From Rosettibacter sp964572725 (GTDB taxonomy: Bacteria; Bacteroidota; Ignavibacteria; Ignavibacteriales; Melioribacteraceae), in assembly GCA_964572725.1 (NCBI GenBank), contig CAZNFW010000027.1, forward strand, positions 1-39,190: 39,190 nt of DNA. The letters are read 5' to 3'. The position numbers and the translations under genes are program-made. Shown one piece after another: positions 34,731 to 39,190 of the stretch. Every line of letters starts with the position of its first letter. The first letter of the stretch is position 1. The notes under the pieces were generated by a model. The model saw only the letters and a list, made by a program, of their open reading frames with translations. It did no database searches and was not told the DNA's origin.

Positions 34731-36017
34731 TTATACCCAGCCTCTATCTTTACAGGCTTGAGCTACACGGCTGACTGAAATAATATAAGCTGCATCACGC
34801 ATATACAGATTTTTCTTTTTTGCAAGTTCACTTACGGCTAAATAAGCAGAGGTCATTTTAATATCAAGTTTACCAAGTACTTCATCTCTTTCCCAATAAT
34901 AATTCATATTTGATTGAACCTGTTCAAAATAACTGCATGTAACACCTCCAGCATTAGCTAAAAAATCAGGTATTAGGAAAATTCCTCTTTCCTGAATTAC
35001 TTTGTCTGCATCTGGAGTAGTAGGACCATTTGCACCTTCTACAATTATTTTAACTTTTTTGTTTATCTTAGATACATTATCAGCATGAATTTGATTTTCA
35101 AGAGCGGCTGGAAGTAAAATATCTACTTCTTGTTCAATCCACTCATCACCGCTTAAAACTTCATAACCTAATTCCTTAGCTCGATTTTTATCTATTCCTC
35201 CAAATCTATCTGTAATTTTTAAAAGTTCATCTTTATCAATTCCACTCATTTTTCTAAAAGTGTATGCACACTGGTCCTGTTCATCCCAGCTTGCAACTGC
35301 AATTACTTTACCACCTAACTGTTGATAAAGTTCTATTGCATATTGTGCAACATTACCAAAGCCCTGAACTGACATTGTTGTATCTTCAATTTTAATTCCC
35401 ATTTCTTTTAGAGCTTCTCTTAAAGTAAAAATTACGCCATAACCAGTTGCTTCTGTTCTGCCTAATGAACCACCCATACCTACAGGTTTACCAGTAATAA
35501 AGCCGGGATATTTACCACCATAAATTGTTTCATATTCATCAAGCATCCATAACATATGTTGTGCATTAGTCATAACATCAGGAGCTGGTACATCATTAAC
35601 AGGTCCAACATTTTTAGCCATTTGACGGACCCATCCTCTGCAAATTTGCTCTTGTTCTTTCATGCTCAAATGATGAGGGTCGCAAATTACACCACCTTTC
35701 CCACCCCCAAGTGGTATATTTACTACAGCACATTTCCATGTCATCCACATTGCAAGTGCACGAACTGTATCAATTGTTTCATGCGGATGGAAACGAATAC
35801 CGCCCTTTGATGGCCCCCTCGCATCGTTGTGCTGAACTCTAAATCCTCTAAAAATTTTTGTTGTTCCGTCATCCATTTTTACAGGAATGCTGAAATGATA
35901 TTCCCTTAAAGGATATCTTAATAATTGACGGGTAGCTTCATCTAAATTCAGCATATCAGCTACTTTGTCAAATTGAGCTTGTGCCATTTCAAATGGATTG
36001 AATTCTTTAGATTTCAT
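34731..36017 (-). CDS. gdhA: Glutamate dehydrogenase (Glu/Leu/Phe/Val family)
   Basis: 428 residues, the length of the hexameric family. The substrate domain has GPSKGGIRFHP, the catalytic lysine region NIPLGGGKGGVICDP, and VPAPDVMTN. The dinucleotide domain has TGYGVIFTLREAL, VQGFGNVAQYAIELY and ILLPAALENQI, with IVEGANGPTTPDAD. It interconverts glutamate with 2-oxoglutarate and ammonia. Whether it uses NAD or NADP is unclear: the acidic/polar position after the glycine-rich loop reads ASWDEQDQ. GAGGAAG lies before the ATG. The gene is monocistronic, with its own terminator and an inverted repeat in its leader. Confidence 0.94.
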   Translation of the reverse strand: MKSKEFNPFEMAQAQFDKVADMLNLDEATRQLLRYPLREYHFSIPVKMDDGTTKIFRGFRVQHNDARGPSKGGIRFHPHETIDTVRALAMWMTWKCAVVNIPLGGGKGGVICDPHHLSMKEQEQICRGWVRQMAKNVGPVNDVPAPDVMTNAQHMLWMLDEYETIYGGKYPGFITGKPVGMGGSLGRTEATGYGVIFTLREALKEMGIKIEDTTMSVQGFGNVAQYAIELYQQLGGKVIAVASWDEQDQCAYTFRKMSGIDKDELLKITDRFGGIDKNRAKELGYEVLSGDEWIEQEVDILLPAALENQIHADNVSKINKKVKIIVEGANGPTTPDADKVIQERGIFLIPDFLANAGGVTCSYFEQVQSNMNYYWERDEVLGKLDIKMTSAYLAVSELAKKKNLYMRDAAYIISVSRVAQACKDRGWV

Positions 36018-36411
36018 AACTTCCTCAAAATTTTTTATTGAATTTTTAAGTCATCAACCCGCATTATTTTGGAATTAATGACTTAACCTATTTTTCTTAT
36101 AAACGAAAAATAGAGAGAGATTATCACAAAGCAAAGTGAATATAAATTCCTTTACTCAGAAAATGTTTTCTTAATTTTAGCATATTGTAATCAATCATAT
36201 AAGAAAATTATGTTATTAAGTTTTATCACTTAATTTTTACTGGTAATGTTCGTTAATACCTAACTTTCTCAAAAAGTTAAAAAAATTTTTAAGCAAATAA
36301 ATTTTATGGACATTATAACTTAATATAAACTAAATTATATCTTGGTTTTTTCCCAAATGAATTCTATTTTATAATAAATGATCTCCCATTTTTAATTCTT
36401 TGGAGAATAAT
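36018..36411. other. Divergent intergenic region between gdhA and the prolyl oligopeptidase
   Basis: 394 bp with no supported gene. It holds the gdhA leader inverted repeat (36047-36087), a possible extended -10 box TGTGATAAT for gdhA (minus, 36128-36120), and another inverted repeat attaagt/acttaat at 36214-36233. Confidence 0.45.
36047..36087 (-). repeat. Inverted repeat in the gdhA leader
   Basis: ttaagtcat (36047-36055) and atgacttaa (36079-36087) are perfect 9-bp arms around a 23-base spacer, ending about 30 bases before the gdhA ATG. It may be an mRNA hairpin or a regulator site; no U-run follows it. Confidence 0.5.
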
Positions 36412-38517
36412 ATGAAAAGAGTAATTCTAATAATACTTTGCTTTAATTTTTCATTTTATTTGAGAGCACAAAATTTACAATATCCCGAAACAAAAAAAAT
36501 AAATCATATAGATGAATATCACGGAGTAAAAATTGCAGATCCATATCGCTGGCTTGAAGATTTAAATTCAGAAGAGACAAAAGCATGGATTGAAGCACAA
36601 AACAAATTAACAAACGATTACTTATCAAATATTCCATACAGAGAAAAAATTAAACAACGACTAACAGACCTCTGGAACTATGAAAGATACAGTACACCGT
36701 TTAAAGTTGGGGACTATTATGTATATTCAAAAAATGATGGTTTACAAGAACAAAATGTCTATTACATACAAAAAGGGATTAATGGAAATCCCGAAATTTT
36801 AATTGACCCTAACAAACTTTCGCCCGACGGTTCTGTTTCACTTTCAGGAATCTTTTTTTCTAACGATAACAAATATTTAAGTTATGGAATTTCAAGAGGC
36901 GGTTCCGATTGGCGAGAGTTTTATATAATGGAAGTTTCTACAAAAAAATTGCTTGACGATAAAATTATGTGGTCAAAATTTTCGGGTAATGCATGGTATA
37001 AAGATGGTTTCTTTTATGCTAAATATGATGAGCCAAAATCAGGTGAAGAATTAAAACAATCTAATCAGTTCCAGAAAATATTTTATCATAAAGTTGGCAC
37101 TCCTCAAACTCAAGATGAATTGATTCTTGAAGACAAAGAAAATCCTAAAAGATTATTTAGTGTTAATGTAACGGATGACGAAAAATATTTAATTATTTCT
37201 GTTTCAGAAGGGTCATCATCATATAATTTATTGTGGTATAAAAATCTTTCTGAGAATTCTTCAATAATAAAATTAATTGACAATTTTGAAGCTGAATATA
37301 ATTTTATCGATAATATTGATGAAAAATTTTTAGTTCTCACAAATTATCAAGCTCCAAATAATAAATTGGTTTTAATTGACCTTAAAAATCCTTCTAAAGA
37401 AAATTGGAAAACTATAATTCCAGAATCAAAAAATGTTATTCAAAATGTATCTCGGATTGGTGGCAAATTAATTGTTACTTACTTACAGGATGCTAGCAGT
37501 AAAGTTTCAGTCTACAATGAAAATGGAGATTATCTTTATGATATTAAACTGCCCACATTAGGAACTGTATTTGGTTTTTCAGGAAAAAATAAAGATATTG
37601 AAACTTTCTATACTTTTACTTCTTTCACATATCCTCCAACTATTTACAGATACGATGTTAAAAACAATAGTTCGACTTTATTTAAAAAATCCAGCTTAAA
37701 ATTTAATATGGAGGATTATGAGACAAAACAAATCTTTTATGAAAGTAAAGATGGCACAAAAATCCCATTATTTATAGTTCATAAAAAAGGGTTAAAGTTA
37801 GACGGGAACAATCCTGCATTACTTTATGCATATGGAGGTTTTAATATTTCGCAGCAGCCAACTTTTTCAATTCCAAGAATTCCACTTTTGGAAAATAATT
37901 TTGTATTTGCATTAGCTTGTTTACGTGGTGGAAATGAATACGGTGAAGAATGGCACAAAGCTGGTATGTTAAGTAATAAACAAAATGTATTTGATGATTT
38001 TATTGCTGCAGCTGAATGGTTAATTAAAAATAAATATACTTCACCAGAAAAACTTGCAATTCAAGGAGCTTCGAATGGTGGTTTGTTAATTGGAGCAGTA
38101 ATTAATCAAAGACCTGAATTATTCAAAGTTGCTTTCCCAATGGTTGGTGTAATGGATATGCTGCGTTTTCATAAATTCACAATCGGATGGGCTTGGGTTT
38201 CGGAATATGGTTCAAGCGAAAATCCAGTACAATTTGAATATCTATTAAAATATTCTCCTTTGCACAATATTAAAAATGCTGAATATCCTGCAACACTTGT
38301 TACTACTGCTGACCATGATGACCGCGTCTTCCCTGCTCATTCATTTAAGTTTATTGCAACTCTTCAAGAAAAAAATACTGGCAAAAATCCAACTTTAATC
38401 CGTATTGAAACTAAGGTTGGACACGGTGCCGGTACAAGCACATCAAAATCAATTGAACTCTATACAGATTTATGGTCATTTATGTTTTACAATCTTGGAA
38501 TAAATCCAAATTATTAA
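36412..38517 (+). CDS. Prolyl oligopeptidase, S9A family, secreted
   Basis: About 701 residues with a signal peptide (MKRVILIILCFNFSFYLRAQ). The N-terminal part (HIDEYHGVKIADPYRWLED) and the seven-bladed beta-propeller (about 90-400) precede an alpha/beta-hydrolase domain. The catalytic triad is visible: Ser554 in QGASNGGLL, an Asp in ADHDDRVFPAHS, and His671 in KVGHGAGTS. It cleaves short peptides after proline, here probably in the periplasm. ATG 36412 is chosen because GGAG lies six bases before it; a TTG at 36400 would only add MENN. The next gene begins 33 bp downstream. Confidence 0.93.
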   Translation: MKRVILIILCFNFSFYLRAQNLQYPETKKINHIDEYHGVKIADPYRWLEDLNSEETKAWIEAQNKLTNDYLSNIPYREKIKQRLTDLWNYERYSTPFKVGDYYVYSKNDGLQEQNVYYIQKGINGNPEILIDPNKLSPDGSVSLSGIFFSNDNKYLSYGISRGGSDWREFYIMEVSTKKLLDDKIMWSKFSGNAWYKDGFFYAKYDEPKSGEELKQSNQFQKIFYHKVGTPQTQDELILEDKENPKRLFSVNVTDDEKYLIISVSEGSSSYNLLWYKNLSENSSIIKLIDNFEAEYNFIDNIDEKFLVLTNYQAPNNKLVLIDLKNPSKENWKTIIPESKNVIQNVSRIGGKLIVTYLQDASSKVSVYNENGDYLYDIKLPTLGTVFGFSGKNKDIETFYTFTSFTYPPTIYRYDVKNNSSTLFKKSSLKFNMEDYETKQIFYESKDGTKIPLFIVHKKGLKLDGNNPALLYAYGGFNISQQPTFSIPRIPLLENNFVFALACLRGGNEYGEEWHKAGMLSNKQNVFDDFIAAAEWLIKNKYTSPEKLAIQGASNGGLLIGAVINQRPELFKVAFPMVGVMDMLRFHKFTIGWAWVSEYGSSENPVQFEYLLKYSPLHNIKNAEYPATLVTTADHDDRVFPAHSFKFIATLQEKNTGKNPTLIRIETKVGHGAGTSTSKSIELYTDLWSFMFYNLGINPNY

Positions 38518-38550
38518 ATAAATATTCTTTCTTCACTAAACATTTTTTCT

Positions 38551-38754
38551 ATGAGGAAAAGAAAAATTAAAAAGATAATTATCAGTATTGTTGGTGGTAT
38601 TTTATTAATAATTGGAATTATCATGATTATTGTGCCGGGTCCTGCATATTTAATTATACCAGCAGGATTAGGAATTCTTGGCAGTGAATATATGTGGGCA
38701 AGAAAGCTGCATCAAAAGCTTAAAAGTTTTTTTCAAAAATTTTTCGGCAAGTAA
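38551..38754 (+). CDS. Small PGPGW-type membrane protein
   Basis: 67 residues: a basic N-terminus (MRKRKIKK), two hydrophobic stretches, and the motif VPGPAYLIIPAGLGILGSE followed by WARKL. This matches the PGPGW family of putative transmembrane proteins, with AY in place of GW. The C-terminus is lysine-rich and likely cytoplasmic. Function is unknown in the family. No clear ribosome site; it may be cotranscribed with the prolyl oligopeptidase 33 bp upstream. Confidence 0.75.
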   Translation: MRKRKIKKIIISIVGGILLIIGIIMIIVPGPAYLIIPAGLGILGSEYMWARKLHQKLKSFFQKFFGK

Positions 38755-38769
38755 GCAAAGTTTTTTGAC

Positions 38770-39190
38770 TTAAAATTTTTTCTTGTACTTATCGTTTAAT
38801 CCTTGGTTTCCTAAAATCATAGGTATAATTTTTTCTAACCTTTTTAATTTTGTTTCTTCTTTTTTTGCTTCTGCAATGTATTCTGAATATTCCCTTTTAC
38901 ATGCAATTGATAATTTTTGAAAAGCTTCATTTAATGTTTTATTCTTTTTTAATGCTTTTTGTAATTCTGGTGGTATTGACATTTCTTTTGTTTTATTTTG
39001 TAATATTTTTTTACCACTCTTAGAATTTTCAATAGCTTCTTTGATATATGCTTCTATAATTTTTTCATTTTCTAAAAACTCGTTTTGATTTACAAACCTC
39101 CACTGCCTTAGTGCTTTTGTCTTTCCTGCTTGAGCATTGATTAATTTTTTATATTTATACCAATCATAAAAAACTGAACCAACCGGATCA
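38770..39190 (-). CDS. YdeI/OmdA-family protein, 5' end outside window
   Basis: An open frame from the window end to TAA at 38770 gives at least 140 residues. An internal ATG at 38982 exists, but the frame is open and family-like upstream, so the real start lies beyond 39190. The visible part begins with a DUF1801-like end (QWRFVNQNEF, IIEAYIKEAIENSK), then the OmdA-type segment IPPELQKALKKN, KREYSEYIAEAKKEETKLKRLEK, ending LNDKYKKKF. This family is annotated as YdeI or OmpD-associated; the biochemical role is unknown. It converges on the PGPGW gene with a 15-bp gap. Confidence 0.75.
   Translation of the reverse strand, partial: DPVGSVFYDWYKYKKLINAQAGKTKALRQWRFVNQNEFLENEKIIEAYIKEAIENSKSGKKILQNKTKEMSIPPELQKALKKNKTLNEAFQKLSIACKREYSEYIAEAKKEETKLKRLEKIIPMILGNQGLNDKYKKKF

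Noticed and set aside
1..39190. CRISPR arrays, tRNA or rRNA genes, insertion sequences, prophage or integration sites
   Set aside because: Read on both strands; no regularly spaced repeats, cloverleaf-like GC-rich segments, transposases or integrases were recognised.

Overview
The window is AT-rich bacterial DNA, most likely from the Ignavibacteriota (Ignavibacterium/Melioribacter type) or a close member of the Bacteroidota/Chlorobi group. The evidence is a type IX secretion sorting tail (NYPNPFNPTTT followed by VYNVLGQE), a carboxypeptidase-regulatory-type TonB-dependent receptor, several AGGAGG-like ribosome binding sites, and GH9/GH97/GH127 glycosidases. No rRNA, tRNA, CRISPR array, transposase or phage gene was recognised. 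The lineage call is an inference from gene style.

Left part (1-21.9 kb, all on the minus strand): a plant-polysaccharide and L-arabinose utilisation region. In transcription order it holds a lipoprotein aldose 1-epimerase, a sodium/sugar symporter and ribulokinase AraB (a tight operon), then a GH127 beta-L-arabinofuranosidase, a XylR-type regulator (LacI-like sensor plus AraC helix-turn-helix), a GH97 glycosidase, a TonB-dependent receptor, a T9SS-sorted beta-helix protein with its own terminator, a SurA/PpiC-like folding factor, a GH9 glucanase, and a membrane-anchored spermidine-synthase-like methyltransferase that runs off the window. There is no SusD, and AraA and AraD are absent. Upstream of the epimerase, two AACCAAwTTrCGA half-sites lie exactly 21 bp apart, and the nearer one overlaps a possible -35 box. 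A weaker 21-bp pair lies between the regulator and GH97. These are candidate operators for the XylR-like protein.

Middle part (22-30 kb, minus strand): a rhodanese sulfurtransferase and a complete, translationally coupled histidine operon, hisG-D-C-B-H-A-F-IE, with every junction overlapping by 4-11 bp. Upstream of hisG is an unlabelled attenuator: a 22-codon leader ORF with five His codons within six (HHIHHH), a GC-rich terminator with a U-run, and a perfect 7-bp alternative pairing (GCGCCGG/CCGGCGC) that would break the terminator. HisB carries an N-terminal extension of about 95 residues that looks like a decayed HAD phosphatase domain.

Right part (30-39.2 kb): a calcineurin-like phosphoesterase (plus), a 1070-residue fusion of a GAF-like region, a PEP-synthase-type ATP-grasp domain and a minimal nucleotidyltransferase (minus), glutamate dehydrogenase with a clear terminator (minus), a secreted prolyl oligopeptidase (plus), a small PGPGW-type membrane protein (plus), and a YdeI/OmdA-family protein cut by the window end (minus). 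These look like ordinary chromosomal housekeeping genes.
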